In this document: one piece after another, positions 8,246 through 18,200 of the stretch
Position numbering within the stretch: the first letter of the stretch is position 1
Layout of the letters: every line of letters starts with the position of its first letter
Assembly (NCBI GenBank): GCA_016617495.1
Contig: WYCU01000001.1
Span: forward strand, 558,001 to 622,000
Length of the DNA stretch: 64,000 nt
Reading direction: 5' to 3'
Source: Azonexaceae bacterium s22
GTDB lineage: Bacteria; Pseudomonadota; Gammaproteobacteria; Burkholderiales; Rhodocyclaceae
Made by a program: the position numbers and the translations under genes
The notes under the pieces: generated by a model
Databases searched by the model: none
Told to the model about the DNA's origin: nothing
What the model saw: only the letters and a program-made list of their open reading frames with translations

Positions 8246-10135
8246 TTAGCCGAATTGCTCCGGGCTGCCGCGCAACACATGGGTGTCGCGCACGCGGCGA
8301 GTGTAGCCGATGCGGTCGAAGAATTCGAGGATATGGATGGCGACCTTGCGGCCGCCGCCGATTTCGTCGCGCAACGGTGCCGCGCGGGCATGGCCGTCGC
8401 GCGCATTGAGCGCGGCGACGCGGCGAGCGAGATCGGCCACGGCTTCCGCTGTGAAGTAATGGTCGTGCGCGACCGGGTAAGCCTCGCCGAAGCGGGCCAC
8501 GCGCTTGAACAGGGCGCGCACGGTGTCCTCGCCGATGCCGGTGGCGGCGGCCACATCGCGCACGCGCGGCGGCGCGTAGGGGGTCGCTTCGAGCAGCGGT
8601 TTCAGCGTCTGCCAGAGATCGCGGTCGGCTGCCGCGAGCTGCACGCGATGCTCGGGCAAATGCAGCCAGGCATGCGTTTGCGCGATGCGCCCGTCGGCCA
8701 GCGGGGCCGCCAGCAAGGCATCGAAAGCGGGGCGGGTGAGGGTCGGCAGGGTCAGGCGGCGCAGGCGGTCGCGTTCGACGCCCGGCATGTCCGGCGCGCG
8801 TTCGTGTTCGGCGGCCAGCGCCGCCAGCAGGCGCGCTTCGAGGTCTTGCCAGCGCGCCGGGGCAAAGGCGATGTCACCGATCCGCTTGAGGCCCAGACGC
8901 TGGCACAGCGCGGCCACGGCGCTTGCCTCCAGATTGCGGTTGCGGGCCAGCGGCACGAGGTCGACGCCCGCGGGCTGTTGTTCGGCAGCCAGTTGCAGGG
9001 CCACGGCCGGGTCGGGGTCGGCCAGCGCGGCGAGCATGGCCAGCCGTTCCGGGCTGCGTCTTTTGCGCGCGGGCGGAAAAATGTCGAGCACCATGCCGCC
9101 GCCGATGGTGTGGCGGGCCGAGGCGTCGCGCAGGATGAAGCGGTCGCCGGACAGCGTGCCAATGTCGCGGTCGACGGTGATCTGGGCCAGGTTTTCGCTG
9201 CCCGGGGCGATTTCGTCGACGCCCAGCAGGGCAACGCGCGCTGGGACGTCGATGGCGCCCAGATGCAGATGCACCGGGGTCCAGTGTTTGAGCGCCGGTT
9301 GTCCGGCGAGCACGCGGAGGCGCGCGTCGAAGCGGCGCACCGGCGCGTGCAGGCCGGGGGCGACCACCCACTGGCCGCGCTGCACTTCCGCTTTCTCGAT
9401 TCCGGCCAGCGCCAGTGCGATGCGCTGCCCGGCTTGCCCGCTTTCGGCCGGTGCATCCTGAACGCGCAGGCTGCGCACGCGCACCGTCTTGCCCGGCGGC
9501 GAGAGGGTCAACAGGTCGCCTGCCAGCACTTGCCCGGAAAAGGCTGTCCCGGTGATGACCGTGCCGGCGCCGGAAAGGGTGAAGCAACGGTCGATGGCCA
9601 GCCGGAAGCCGCCGGCGGCCGGGCGCTGGCCGAGCGCCGCGGCCACGGCGTGCAGATGCGCCTGCAACGCAGCCACGCCTTCGCCGGTGGCGGCGCACAC
9701 CGGAAATATCGGCGCCTCCGCCAGCGTAGTGCCCGCCAGCATTTCGGCGATTTCGTTTTTGGCCGCTTTTTGACGGTCGACCGCGACAATGTCGATTTTG
9801 GTGAGCGCGACCGCGCCCAGGCGGATACCGAGCAGTTCGATGATCTCCAGATGCTCGCGAGTTTGCGGCATCGGGCCGTCGTCGGCGGCGACGACGAGCA
9901 GGGCGAAGTCGATCCCGGTCGCCCCGGCCAGCATGTTGTGCACCAGCTTTTCATGGCCCGGTACATCGACGAAGCCCAAGGTTTCGCCGCCGGGCAGGGG
10001 GGCGTAGGCGTAGCCGAGATCGAGGGTGATGCCGCGCGCCTTTTCTTCCTTCAGGCGGTCGCAGTCGACGCCGGTCAGCGCCTTGACCAGCGTGGTCTTG
10101 CCATGGTCGATGTGTCCGGCGGTCCCGACGATCAT
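8246..10135 (-). CDS. selB: SelB, selenocysteine-specific elongation factor
   Basis: 629 residues. It delivers Sec-tRNA to UGA codons followed by a SECIS hairpin. The GTPase domain shows G1 GHIDHGKT (7-14), G3 DVPGHE and G4 TKID. EF-Tu-like domains 2-3 and C-terminal winged-helix domains (about 380-629) that bind SECIS RNA follow. The start ATG at 10135 gives the canonical [13 protein letters not shown]. It lies 6 bases after the VOC gene, in the run selA-VOC-selB-selC. An interspersed motif copy lies directly after the G4 motif, read as [11 protein letters not shown], and a core-only match lies at 9163. Confidence 0.96.
   Translation of the reverse strand: MIVGTAGHIDHGKTTLVKALTGVDCDRLKEEKARGITLDLGYAYAPLPGGETLGFVDVPGHEKLVHNMLAGATGIDFALLVVAADDGPMPQTREHLEIIELLGIRLGAVALTKIDIVAVDRQKAAKNEIAEMLAGTTLAEAPIFPVCAATGEGVAALQAHLHAVAAALGQRPAAGGFRLAIDRCFTLSGAGTVITGTAFSGQVLAGDLLTLSPPGKTVRVRSLRVQDAPAESGQAGQRIALALAGIEKAEVQRGQWVVAPGLHAPVRRFDARLRVLAGQPALKHWTPVHLHLGAIDVPARVALLGVDEIAPGSENLAQITVDRDIGTLSGDRFILRDASARHTIGGGMVLDIFPPARKRRSPERLAMLAALADPDPAVALQLAAEQQPAGVDLVPLARNRNLEASAVAALCQRLGLKRIGDIAFAPARWQDLEARLLAALAAEHERAPDMPGVERDRLRRLTLPTLTRPAFDALLAAPLADGRIAQTHAWLHLPEHRVQLAAADRDLWQTLKPLLEATPYAPPRVRDVAAATGIGEDTVRALFKRVARFGEAYPVAHDHYFTAEAVADLARRVAALNARDGHARAAPLRDEIGGGRKVAIHILEFFDRIGYTRRVRDTHVLRGSPEQFG
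9163..9175 (+). repeat. Core-only match to the interspersed motif (in selB)
   Basis: TGTCGCGGTCGAC without the following A/T tracts. It lies in the selB coding sequence and may be a decayed or emerging copy. Confidence 0.35.
9756..9790 (-). repeat. Interspersed uptake-like motif, copy 3 (in selB)
   Basis: Minus orientation. Core ATTGTCGCGGTCGACCG, then AAAAA, then GCGGCC and AAAAA. In frame within selB, read [10 protein letters not shown]. Confidence 0.85.
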
Positions 10136-10141
10136 TGTGGC

Positions 10142-10567
10142 TTATTCCGGCAAACGGACGAAGCCATCGTCGTCCAGCGGGAAAAACGGGTTGAAGCAGA
10201 CTTCCCAGAGGAATTCATCGGGGTCGGCAAAATACCCGCGGAAGCCGCCCCAAGGCGCCCGTTCGCCGGCCAGCACGAGCCGCCCGCCGGCCGCGACGGC
10301 TTCGGCCAGCGTGCTATCGACAGCGGCTTCGGAAGCCACGTTATGCGCCAGGGTAAAGCACGGGAAACCCGTGCCCGCCGCATCCACGCCGGCATCGGCC
10401 GCCAGCGCCGCGCGGCCGTAAAGCGCGAAGGCGATGCTGCCGACCTGAAAGAAGGCGACGGCGGCCTGGCTACCCGACGATTCGCGCCAGCCAAGCGCGC
10501 GGTAAAAGCGCCGGCTGCGTTCCAGATCCGAAACGCCGAGGGTGACGAAACTGATGGTTTGTTTCAT
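10142..10567 (-). CDS. VOC (glyoxalase/dioxygenase fold) protein between selA and selB
   Basis: 141 residues with the vicinal-oxygen-chelate pattern: [19 protein letters not shown] at the N-terminus and [17 protein letters not shown] at the C-terminus. It belongs to the lactoylglutathione lyase-like superfamily, but its substrate cannot be assigned. The start overlaps the selA stop as ATGA and selB begins 6 bases after its end, so it is locked into a selA-VOC-selB transcript. Glutathione conjugates are intermediates in selenite reduction, so a selenium link is possible but unproven. Confidence 0.82.
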   Translation of the reverse strand: MKQTISFVTLGVSDLERSRRFYRALGWRESSGSQAAVAFFQVGSIAFALYGRAALAADAGVDAAGTGFPCFTLAHNVASEAAVDSTLAEAVAAGGRLVLAGERAPWGGFRGYFADPDEFLWEVCFNPFFPLDDDGFVRLPE

Positions 10568-11979
10568 GGTGGGCTTTCGATTGTGCGTTGCAAGGCGGGC
10601 AACTGGGCGATGAAACGGGCCTCGTCCTTCGCTTCCAGGCAGCGCAGGTCGAGGTGGAAGGCATCGTCGCGGATGTAACCGATGACGGGGGTCGGCAGGG
10701 CGCGGAAGGCCGCTTCGAGGGCGAGCAGTGCCTTGCCCGGCTTTTTGGCGGTCGGGCGGAAGACCAGCGCGGCGGAGGGCAGGCGTTCGACCGGCAAGGC
10801 GCCGCTGCCGATCTGGCTGCTGCAGGGCTGTACCGAGACGGTCACAAGATTGCCCAGCGCGGCTTGTGCCGCGGGCAGCAGGCGGTCGGCCAGCGCGGCG
10901 ATGTCGGCGACGGGCCGGGTCAGCAGGCGCAGCGTGGGCAGGCGTTCGCTCAGGCGATCCGGGTCGCGGTAGAGCCGCAGCGTGGCTTCCAGGGCCGCGA
11001 GCGTGGTCTTGCCGACACGCAGGGCGCGCTTCAGGGGGTTCTTCTTGATCTTGGCGATCAGGTCCTTGCGCCCGACGATGAGCCCGGCCTGCGGGCCGCC
11101 GAGCAACTTGTCGCCGGAAAAGGTGACGATGTCGGCACCGGCGGCCAGCGCCTGCTGCGGCGTCGGTTCGGCGGGCAGGCCGAGGGCGGCGAAGTCGGTG
11201 AGCGTGCCGCTGCCGAGGTCGACCATCAGGGGCAGGCCGGCAGCGTGGGCGATTTTGGCCACTTTTTCCTCGTCGACCGCGACAGTGAAGCCGGTGACAG
11301 CGTAATTGCTGGTGTGCACCTTCATCAGCAGCGCGGTCCGGGGGCCAATGGCTTCGGCATAGTCCTTTTCGTGCGTGCGGTTGGTGGTGCCGATTTCCAC
11401 CAGCTTGACCTGCGCCCGGCGCATCACGTCGGGAATGCGGAAGGCGCCGCCGATTTCAACCAGTTCGCCGCGCGAAACCACGGCCTCCTTGCCTTGCGCC
11501 AGCGCGTTGAGCGTCAGCAGCACGGCGGCGGCGTTGTTGTTGACGATGGTTGCGGCAATTTCCGGCGAGCCACCGGCGACCAGTTCGGCAAGCAGCCCGG
11601 AAACCAGATCGTCGCGGTCGCCCCGTCCGCCGGAAGCGAGGTCGTATTCCAGCGCGCAGGGCGAACGCGCCGCCTCGACCATCAGCGCGATGGCTTCTTC
11701 GGCCAGCAAGGCGCGGCCGAGATTGGTATGGAGCACGGTGCCGGTCAGGTTGAACACGGCGCGCAGGTTGGCGCGGCCGGCCGCGTCGGCGCGGTGGCGG
11801 ATGGCGGCGAGCAAGGCGCTTTCTTCCGGGATCGGCAGGCCGTGTTTAAGGCCCTCGCGAGCGGCGGCCAGTTCGGCGCGCACGCAGCCGGTGACCAGGT
11901 GGCGTCCGTGGGCGTCGATCAGGTCGCCAAGCTGGCTTAAGACGCGGTCAACCGCGGGGAGGCGTCGATTTTCGTTCAT
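10564..11979 (-). CDS. selA: SelA, L-seryl-tRNA(Sec) selenium transferase
   Basis: 471 residues. This PLP enzyme converts Ser-tRNA-Sec to Sec-tRNA-Sec using selenophosphate. The PLP lysine is in [14 protein letters not shown] (K291 by count), and the [15 protein letters not shown] and SGGRGDRDD stretches are typical. The start ATG at 11979 gives [19 protein letters not shown], matching the family N-terminus. selD is not in the window. The first 62 bases around the start are partly duplicated at 12696-12757 on the other side of a toxin-antitoxin pair. An interspersed motif copy encodes [11 protein letters not shown], with no length change against E. coli SelA. Confidence 0.96.
   Translation of the reverse strand: MNENRRLPAVDRVLSQLGDLIDAHGRHLVTGCVRAELAAAREGLKHGLPIPEESALLAAIRHRADAAGRANLRAVFNLTGTVLHTNLGRALLAEEAIALMVEAARSPCALEYDLASGGRGDRDDLVSGLLAELVAGGSPEIAATIVNNNAAAVLLTLNALAQGKEAVVSRGELVEIGGAFRIPDVMRRAQVKLVEIGTTNRTHEKDYAEAIGPRTALLMKVHTSNYAVTGFTVAVDEEKVAKIAHAAGLPLMVDLGSGTLTDFAALGLPAEPTPQQALAAGADIVTFSGDKLLGGPQAGLIVGRKDLIAKIKKNPLKRALRVGKTTLAALEATLRLYRDPDRLSERLPTLRLLTRPVADIAALADRLLPAAQAALGNLVTVSVQPCSSQIGSGALPVERLPSAALVFRPTAKKPGKALLALEAAFRALPTPVIGYIRDDAFHLDLRCLEAKDEARFIAQLPALQRTIESPP
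11253..11285 (-). repeat. Interspersed uptake-like motif, copy 4 (in selA)
   Basis: Minus orientation. Core CTGTCGCGGTCGACG, then GGAAAAAG, then TGGCC and AAAA. In frame in selA, read [10 protein letters not shown]. Confidence 0.75.
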
Positions 11980-12002
11980 GGCTTTCACCCGGACCGGGCA
12001 GA
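11970..12002. repeat. 33-bp direct repeat, copy A (selA start)
   Basis: Identical to 12725-12757. It covers the selA start codon (ATG at 11979-11977) and 23 bases upstream, including the short palindrome CCCGGACCGGG. The two copies bracket the toxin-antitoxin pair. Confidence 0.9.
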
Positions 12003-12083
12003 TAAAAAGGCAGTGCCGTCTTGAAATTGGCCGCATGCCGACTTACAGTAAGGATGTAATGCAAGAATGCCAAAGGAGAGATC

Positions 12084-12314
12084 ATGGCTGTGATCGCCAA
12101 AATTACCAGCAAGGGCCAGACAACCATTCCGCAAGACGTGCGCACTGCGCTCAAAGTGGGTGCGGGCGACCTGATCGCGTGGGAAATCGGTAGCGATGGC
12201 AGTGCGACGGTACGTCGGGTCCAGCCGCTCGACATCGAGTACCTGAAAGCGGTGCAAGGGACATTGAGCGAGTGGTCCTGCGCCGAGGACGAGGCCGCCT
12301 ACCGTGACCTTTGA
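12084..12314 (+). CDS. AbrB/SpoVT-fold antitoxin
   Basis: 76 residues with the swapped-hairpin DNA-binding pattern AKITSKGQTTIPQDVRTAL and an acidic C-terminal tail (CAEDEAAYRDL) that would neutralise the toxin. AAAGGAGA lies five bases before the ATG. The toxin's GTG start overlaps its last 11 bases, so the pair is translationally coupled; such antitoxins usually repress their own promoter. It is oriented opposite to every neighbouring gene in the selenium run. Confidence 0.85.
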   Translation: MAVIAKITSKGQTTIPQDVRTALKVGAGDLIAWEIGSDGSATVRRVQPLDIEYLKAVQGTLSEWSCAEDEAAYRDL

Positions 12315-12645
12315 GCGCTTCGCCGTTGTCCGCGTCCCCTTTCCATTCACGGATCGGGATGCCGCCAAGAACCGGCCGGCACTGGTTCTTTCAACCGCCA
12401 GCGCCTTCAACACGCCCGCAGGGCATTCGGTGATGGCGATGATTACTTCCGAAGGCAATGCGCCTTGGCCACTCGATTGCCCGATTGCCGACCTGGGCGC
12501 AGCCGGCCTGCCGGCACCCTCAAAAGTGCGTTTCAAGCTCTTTACCCTGGACCATCGCCTGGTACGTGGGCAACTCGGCACGCTGGCGCCTGCCGACGGC
12601 GAGCGGGTGCGCGCGGCACTGGAAAGCCTGCTGACGGGCTCGTAA
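12304..12645 (+). CDS. PemK/MazF-family toxin (probable mRNA endoribonuclease)
   Basis: 113 residues, starting with GTG at 12304 inside the antitoxin gene. The PemK-like features are FAVVRVPFPFTDRDAAKNRPALVLS at the start (a relaxed form of the GEIVWVDF.P...KGRPALV pattern) and KVRFKLFTLDHRLVRGQLGTL near the end. It is short but full-length for the family. Together with the antitoxin it forms a module inserted between fdhE and selA, flanked by copies of the selA start. Confidence 0.78.
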   Translation: MTFERFAVVRVPFPFTDRDAAKNRPALVLSTASAFNTPAGHSVMAMITSEGNAPWPLDCPIADLGAAGLPAPSKVRFKLFTLDHRLVRGQLGTLAPADGERVRAALESLLTGS

Positions 12646-12691
12646 CCGCCTGCACGCGGCCGCAAGACAGCAGATAACGCTCGTTTGCGGC

Positions 12692-12727
12692 AATTGTCGC
12701 GGTCGACCGCGAAAAAGTGGCGAATTT
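12692..12727 (+). repeat. Interspersed uptake-like motif, copy 5 (intergenic, in selA remnant)
   Basis: Plus orientation. Core AATTGTCGCGGTCGACCGCG, then AAAAA, then GTGGCG and AATTT. One of three copies outside genes. It coincides base for base with a region that aligns to the selA coding start. Confidence 0.9.
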
Positions 12728-12757
12728 CGTTCATGGCTTTCACCCGGACCGGGCAGA
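12696..12757 (-). pseudogene. Remnant of a duplicated selA 5' end
   Basis: Read on the minus strand this begins ATG-AAC-GAA (12735 downward) and translates MNEIRHFFAVDRDNC, against the true Sel[16 protein letters not shown]. 33 bases (12725-12757) are identical to the selA start region (11970-12002). The next 29 bases (12696-12724) align without gaps to 11941-11969 at 20 of 29 positions. The remnant is broken after about 15 codons and is not a gene. Its divergent bases are those that create the interspersed motif. Confidence 0.75.
12725..12757. repeat. 33-bp direct repeat, copy B (between toxin gene and fdhE)
   Basis: Identical to 11970-12002. It lies between the toxin stop and the fdhE stop and marks the other edge of the toxin-antitoxin insertion. 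At 33 bp it is too long for an ordinary transposase target duplication. Confidence 0.9.
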
Positions 12758-12778
12758 AAGGTTGCGGGAAGGCTGGGG

Positions 12779-13687
12779 TTAGCCGCTATGGGCACCGATC
12801 AGCAGGAGATTGGGGCCGGCGCGCTGGTAACCGGCTTCGTCGATCAGCATGTCCAGCGCGAGCGTGGCCAGATCGTCGGCGACCGGGTCCACGTTGGGGT
12901 CTTTGTCCTGATAGACGATTTTCAGCGTGCTGTGGCACTCGTCGCAGGTTTCGGCGCGGACGCGGCCATCGCTGCCTTCGAGCTGGTGCAGGGCCACGGT
13001 CTTGTCGTTGCCGCAGGAGGTGCATACGGCCCGCGCCACGTTCCATTCGGTATTGCACAGGCTGCAATGGAGGTAGCGCAGGTTGTTGATCGCCGCACCG
13101 AGGCGCACGACGCTGGCCACGGCCGGGCTGCCGCAGCAGGGGCAGACGTTGTGGGCATCCATGGGCTGCAGCGCGGAAACTGCCAACTGGCTGGCCAGTT
13201 GCGTGAAGACGACCTGCAGCGCGGCGCCGATAAAGGGCAGTTCGGCGGCATCGCCTTCCTGAATGTCCCCATTGACCAGCAGCGCATCGGCCAGGCGTTC
13301 CAGCCGGGCATCGTCGGCCGCGAGCAGCGCGTTCAGGGCTTTGGAGGCGCCTTCGGGGGCCTCGGGCAAGAGGGCGTTGGCGATGTCGCGCAGCGCTTCG
13401 CGCCAGAGGGCCGGGCGTTTCGCCGGGTCAAGCGGCGGCATGCCGTGGGTCTGTGCGCGGGCCAGGGTGTCGGCGTCGGGCAAGGGGAGCGCCGGCAGTC
13501 TGGCCTGGGCGTATTGTTGGGCGGCGCTGATCTTGCCGAGAAAATCCAGCCACTCGCTCAGGGCATGGTCGCGGGCCAGTACGGCAAAGCGGTCGGCGCG
13601 CTCGGCAAACAGGGTGCCGGCCTTGGGCAGCAGGAATGCCGGGGCCTCTTCGGTCGGCGGGTGGAAATCGATGGGGTGAGTCGACAT
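12779..13687 (-). CDS. fdhE: FdhE, formate dehydrogenase maturation protein
   Basis: 302 residues, cytoplasmic, a rubredoxin-like iron-binding protein needed to mature respiratory formate dehydrogenases before Tat export. Four CxxC pairs are visible: CPCC, CSLC, CTSC and CDEC, all in the C-terminal half as in E. coli FdhE. The start ATG at 13687 (MSTHPIDF) gives the usual length; earlier in-frame codons read through the fdoI gap and lack family features. It follows fdoI after a 77-base gap that holds a terminator-like hairpin, so it may be expressed below fdoGHI. Confidence 0.94.
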   Translation of the reverse strand: MSTHPIDFHPPTEEAPAFLLPKAGTLFAERADRFAVLARDHALSEWLDFLGKISAAQQYAQARLPALPLPDADTLARAQTHGMPPLDPAKRPALWREALRDIANALLPEAPEGASKALNALLAADDARLERLADALLVNGDIQEGDAAELPFIGAALQVVFTQLASQLAVSALQPMDAHNVCPCCGSPAVASVVRLGAAINNLRYLHCSLCNTEWNVARAVCTSCGNDKTVALHQLEGSDGRVRAETCDECHSTLKIVYQDKDPNVDPVADDLATLALDMLIDEAGYQRAGPNLLLIGAHSG

Positions 13688-13696
13688 GGTGTCTCG

Positions 13697-13739
13697 AAAA
13701 AGCCGGGGGATACGCGGAGTGTCCGCGCAGCGCCCCCGG
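13697..13739 (-). terminator. Terminator/attenuator hairpin between fdoI and fdhE
   Basis: On the minus strand CCGGGGG (13739-13733) pairs with CCCCCGG (13709-13703). A small inner stem GCGGA/TCCGC sits inside, and TTTTT follows at 13701-13697. It would lower read-through from fdoGHI into fdhE. Confidence 0.7.
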
Positions 13740-13764
13740 AACGCAAGGTAAAACAGAGAAGAAA

Positions 13765-14385
13765 CTATTTGCCGGTCACCTGACGGTACCAGCCACGATG
13801 ATGCTGCTTGGCCCAGGCACGGGTCACCGTGCCGTACCACATGGCGCGGATGGTGCCCTTGACCCAGATGGCGGCATAGACGTGGACCATGATGAGGCCG
13901 ATCATCACCGCTCCGGCGGCGGCATGCACGACAGCGCCCAGGCGAACCAGGGTGATGTCGAAGCCGAACCAGGCGCGCCAGATGAAGATCCCGGACACCG
14001 TCATCAGCAGCATGCACACGGCGAGCGCCCAGAACATCACCTTCTGGCCGCCGTTGTACTTGCCCTGTTCCGGCATGTTGTGGTCATCGCCGTCCACCAT
14101 CTGCTTGGCCTTGCTCAGCCACTCCTTGTCCGCCGGGGTCATCTTGTTGAGATGCCGGAAGCGGATGAACAGCCCGAGGAAGGAGACCGCCATCAGCACC
14201 CCGAGGTAGGGGTGGATGATGCGGGCCCAGACCGGGCCGCCGAAGAGCTGCGTCAGCGGGAAGAAGGCGGGGTGGAAGAAGGCCAGGCCGGAGAGCGCGA
14301 GCAGGATGAAGCTGATGCCCACTACCCAGTGGTTGGCCCGTTCGGACGCCGTGTAGCGTTTGAGGTCTTTCGGGTCACGGATCAT
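13765..14385 (-). CDS. fdoI: FdoI/FdnI, formate dehydrogenase cytochrome b556 (gamma) subunit
   Basis: 206 residues with four hydrophobic segments (about 20-40, 53-76, 110-130 and 148-172). It binds two b haems and passes electrons from the beta subunit to quinone. Histidines in ASERANHW, the HPYLG segment and the third/fourth helices are the expected haem ligands. The start overlaps the fdoH stop as ATGA, giving coupled translation within fdoGHI. Length and order (alpha, beta, gamma) match E. coli fdoGHI and fdnGHI. Confidence 0.95.
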   Translation of the reverse strand: MIRDPKDLKRYTASERANHWVVGISFILLALSGLAFFHPAFFPLTQLFGGPVWARIIHPYLGVLMAVSFLGLFIRFRHLNKMTPADKEWLSKAKQMVDGDDHNMPEQGKYNGGQKVMFWALAVCMLLMTVSGIFIWRAWFGFDITLVRLGAVVHAAAGAVMIGLIMVHVYAAIWVKGTIRAMWYGTVTRAWAKQHHRGWYRQVTGK

Positions 14386-15278
14386 TTGGCTTCCTCCTTG
14401 TCTTCACGTTCGATCTCGTCCTCGATCTCTTTCGAGACCTCGTTCGGACCCTTGGTGACGTAGTGGAACAGGCTGCCGAGCGCCACGCCGGCCAGGGCCA
14501 GAGTGGCGAGCGGCTTGGCGAAGCCCTTCCACAGCGAGACCAGCGGACTGACCGACGGGTTTTCCGGCAAGCCGGCGTACAACCCCGGCTGATCGGCGTG
14601 GTGCAGCACGTACATGACGTGCGTGCCGCCGACGCCTTCCGGGTCGTACAGGCCGGCCTTGTCGAAGCCGCGTTCCTTCAGGTCGCCGATACGCTTGGCG
14701 GCGTAGTCCTTCATGTCTTCCTTGCTGCCGAACTGGATGGCGCCGGTTGGGCAGGATTTCGCACAGGCCGGGGCCTGGTTGACCGCCACCCGATCGGAGC
14801 ACAGCGTGCACTTGTAGGCCTTGCTGTCCGTTTTCGAGATGCGCGGGACGTTGAAGGGGCAGCCGGTGACGCAGTAGCCGCAGCCGATGCAGTTTTCCTG
14901 ATGGAAATCGACGATGCCGTTGCTGTACTGGATGATTGCGCCGGGGGCCGGGCAGGCCTTGAGGCAGCCCGGATCGGAACAATGCATGCAGCCATCCTTG
15001 CGGATCAGCCACTCCAGTTTGTTGTTCTGCTCGACTTCCGAGAAGCGCATGACCGTCCACGACTTCTCCGTCAAATCCATCGGATTGTCGTAGACGCCGT
15101 GGTTGCTTCCCACCTCGTCGCGCACGTCGTTCCACTCCATGCACGCGACCTGGCAGGCCTTGCAGCCGATGCAGGCGGAAACGTCGATGAGCTTGGCGAT
15201 CTCCACCGTCTGCCGGGCCTGGGGGGGCGGCGTCGTGGTGGCGGAGCGCTGTTTGATGTCTAGCGATTGCAGTGCCAT
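14382..15278 (-). CDS. fdoH: FdoH/FdnH, formate dehydrogenase iron-sulfur (beta) subunit
   Basis: 298 residues. It carries four [4Fe-4S] clusters that pass electrons from the FdoG Mo/Sec site to the cytochrome b subunit. The cysteine groups [35 protein letters not shown] and [10 protein letters not shown]...CAKSC are complete. A C-terminal hydrophobic helix ([18 protein letters not shown]) anchors it from the periplasmic side. The start lies 12 bases after fdoG. It has no signal peptide of its own, as expected for export with FdoG by the Tat system. Confidence 0.96.
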   Translation of the reverse strand: MALQSLDIKQRSATTTPPPQARQTVEIAKLIDVSACIGCKACQVACMEWNDVRDEVGSNHGVYDNPMDLTEKSWTVMRFSEVEQNNKLEWLIRKDGCMHCSDPGCLKACPAPGAIIQYSNGIVDFHQENCIGCGYCVTGCPFNVPRISKTDSKAYKCTLCSDRVAVNQAPACAKSCPTGAIQFGSKEDMKDYAAKRIGDLKERGFDKAGLYDPEGVGGTHVMYVLHHADQPGLYAGLPENPSVSPLVSLWKGFAKPLATLALAGVALGSLFHYVTKGPNEVSKEIEDEIEREDKEEAK

Positions 15279-15290
15279 GTCAGCTCTCCT

Positions 15291-18200
15291 TTATGCCTTC
15301 TCGATGTTGACCAGGAACGCCTTGTACTCCGGCGTCTGCGTATTGGCGTCGCCCACGAACGGCGTCAGGGTGTTGGTGAGGAAGCCAGGCTTCGTCGCCC
15401 CCTTGAAACCGTAGTGGATCGGAATGCCGACGGTGTGAATGCGCTTGCCGTCGACGTCGAGCGCCTTGATGCGCTTGGTCACCACCGCCACGCCCTTGAC
15501 GAAGCCGCGGTTGGAGCGGACCTTCACGCGGTCGCCCGCCTTGATGCCCTTCTCCTTGGCCAGTTCCTCGCCGATTTCCACGAACTGTTCCGGCTGCGTG
15601 ATCGCATTGACCAGCGATTGCTTGGTCCAGTAGTGGAAATGCTCGGTCAGGCGGTAGGTCGTCGCCACATATGGGAAATCCTTGGCCGTGCCGAACGCTT
15701 CCATGTCGCCCTTGTACACCCGGGCGGCCGGATTGGAGCGGGCCTTCGGGTTGTTCGGGTGCATCGGGTTGGCATCCAGCGGGCTTTCGAACGGCTCGTA
15801 ATGCTCGGGGAACGGCCCTTCGGCCATCAGCTCGCGGCTGAACAGACGCGCCACGCCTTCGGGGTTCATGATGAACGGCATGACGTTCTGGTCCGGCGCG
15901 GCATCCGGGCGCATGTCGGGGATGTCGTTACCGCCCCAGGCCGTACCGGTCCAGCGCAGCACCGTGCGTTTGGGATCCCAGGGTTTGCCCGCAAGATCGG
16001 CCGAAGCGCGGTTGTAGATGATGCGGCGGTTCACCGGCCACGCGAAGCCCCAGTTCAAGGTCTGGCCGAGGCCGGACGGATCGCTGTTGTCGCGTCGTGC
16101 CGAGTTGTTGCCGGCCTGCGACCAGACCCCGCAGTAGATCCAGTTGCCACAGGTCGTCGAACCGTCGTCGCGGAGCATGGCGAAGCTCGGCAGTTGCTCG
16201 CCGGCCTTGACCAGCACCTTGGTCGGGTCCTTGGGATCGAGCACGTCGGCCAGCGCCTTGCCGTTGATCTCGCGCAGCAGCTCTTCCGGCGAGGGCTTGA
16301 GCGGCTGGACGTAGCTCCAGGTCAGCTTCAGGATCGGGTCCGGGAAGGCACCGCCGTCCTTGGCATACATCTCCTTCAGCTTGAGGAACAGCGCGGCGAT
16401 GATTTCCGTGTCGTCCTTCGAGTCGCCCGGCGCATCCGCCGCCTTCCAGCGCCATTGAATGACGCGGCCGGAGTTGGTGAAGGTGCCGGCAGATTCGGCG
16501 AACAGCGCGGTCGGCAGACGGAAGACTTCGGTCTGGATCTTGGCCGGATCGACCTCGTTGAATTCGCCATGCGGCTTCCAGAATTCCGAGGTGTCGGTTG
16601 CCAGCGGGTCCATGACCACCATCCACTTGAGCTTGGACAGGCCGTCGGACACCTTCTTCTTGTTGGCGACCGAAGCCAGCGGGTTGAAGCCCTGGCAGAA
16701 GAAGCCGGTCATCTTGCCCTGATACATCTGGTCGAACATCTGCAAGACGTCGGAAGCGCCGCCCAGCTTGGGCATGTAGTCGTAGGCGAAGTCGTTGTCC
16801 TTGTTGGCCGCGTCGCCCCACCAGGATTTCTGCAGGCTGATAAACCATTTCGGGAAGTTCTGCCCGAAGTTCATCTGGCCCGGACGCAGTGCCTTGGGCG
16901 TGCGTTTTTCCAGATAGGTCTTGAGGTCCACATCGGCATCGGTCGGTGCGCTGACGTAGCCGGGCAGGTTTTGCGCGTAGAGCGCAAAGTCGGTGATGCC
17001 CTGGACGTTGGCGTGTCCGCGCAACGCGTTGATGCCGCCGCCGGCCATGCCCATGTTGCCGAGCAATTGCTGAATGATCGCCATGCAGCGGATGTTCTGG
17101 GAGCCGACGGAATGCTCGGTCCAGCCCAGCGCGTACAGGTTGGTCATCGTCTTGTTCGGCGCGGCCGTTTCGGCGATGTACTCGCAGATCTTGAGGAAGG
17201 CATCCTTCGGGGTGCCGCAGATCTTGCTCACCATTTCCGGCGTGTAGCGGGAATAGTGTTTCTTCAGCAATTGCCAGACGCAGTTCGGGTCTTGCCAGGT
17301 TTCATCGACCTTGGCGTAGCCGTCCTCGCCGATCTGGTACTTCCAGGTCGACTTGTCGTAGCTGCGCTTTTCGGCATTGAAACCGGAAAACAGGCCATCC
17401 TCGAACGCAAAATTCGGGTCCACGAGGAATGCGGCGTTGGTATACGCCTTCACATAGTCGTGATGGATCTTGTCGTTGGCGATCAGGTAATTGATCACGC
17501 CGCCAAGGAACGCAATATCGGAACCCGGACGGATCGGTGCGTAGAAATCGGCAACGGACGCCGTACGGTTAAAGCGCGGGTCGACGACCACGAGCTTCGC
17601 CTTGCGGTGCTTTTTCGCCTCGATTACCCATTTGAAGCCGCAGGGGTGCGCTTCGGCGGGATTGCCGCCCATGACGAAAACGAGGTCAGCGTTCTTGATG
17701 TCCACCCAGTGGTTGGTCATCGCGCCACGCCCAAAACTCGGAGCCAGACTGGCCACCGTGGGAGCGTGTCAAATGCGTGCCTGGGTGTCGATCGATGTCA
17801 TCCCCAACGCGCGAAGGGTCTTCACGGTCAGGTAGCCGGTCTCGTTCTGTGCGGCGGAAGATGCCAGGAATCCGGTGGTGGTCCAGCGGTTGACGGTCAC
17901 GCCATCCTTGTTCTGGGCCATGAAATTGGCGTCGCGGTCAGCCTTCATCAGCTTGGCGATGCGCTCCAGGGCTTCCTGCCAGGAAATCCGCTTCCATTCG
18001 CTGCTGCCCGGTTCGCGCACCTCCGGCCACTTGAGCCGGTTGGCGCTCTGGATCATGTCGCGCAGTCCAGCCCCCTTCGGGCAAAGCGTGCCGCGATTGA
18101 CCGGATTGTCCGGATCGCCTTCGATGTGAATGATTTCTGCCGGCGCATTCTTGGATTTGTCGCCGGTCGAATAGATGAGTACCCCGCAGGACACCGAGCA

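Noticed and set aside
11941-11956. GCGGTCAACCGCG at the selA start as a fourteenth motif copy
   Set aside because: It lacks TTGT and the A tracts and is better explained as the coding counterpart of the remnant at 12696.
12692-12727. Interspersed motif as a transcription terminator or REP element
   Set aside because: The palindrome CGCGGTCGACCGCG could fold, but A residues, not T residues, follow it, and on the other strand the hairpin runs into ACAATT. Copies inside genes on both strands also argue against termination. The A/T tracts are on one side only, unlike REP pairs.
17769-17771. fdoG as a pseudogene split by a stop codon
   Set aside because: The stop is TGA at the known Sec position, with a SECIS-like hairpin and Sec machinery nearby.
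17931-17945. Further partial matches to the interspersed core (5738, 8624, 10968, 11611, 17931, 37321, 51531, 54680)
   Set aside because: They match 8-11 core bases but lack TTG or the A/T tracts, and several encode conserved residues (for example VGEIGLD in TatD). Not counted.
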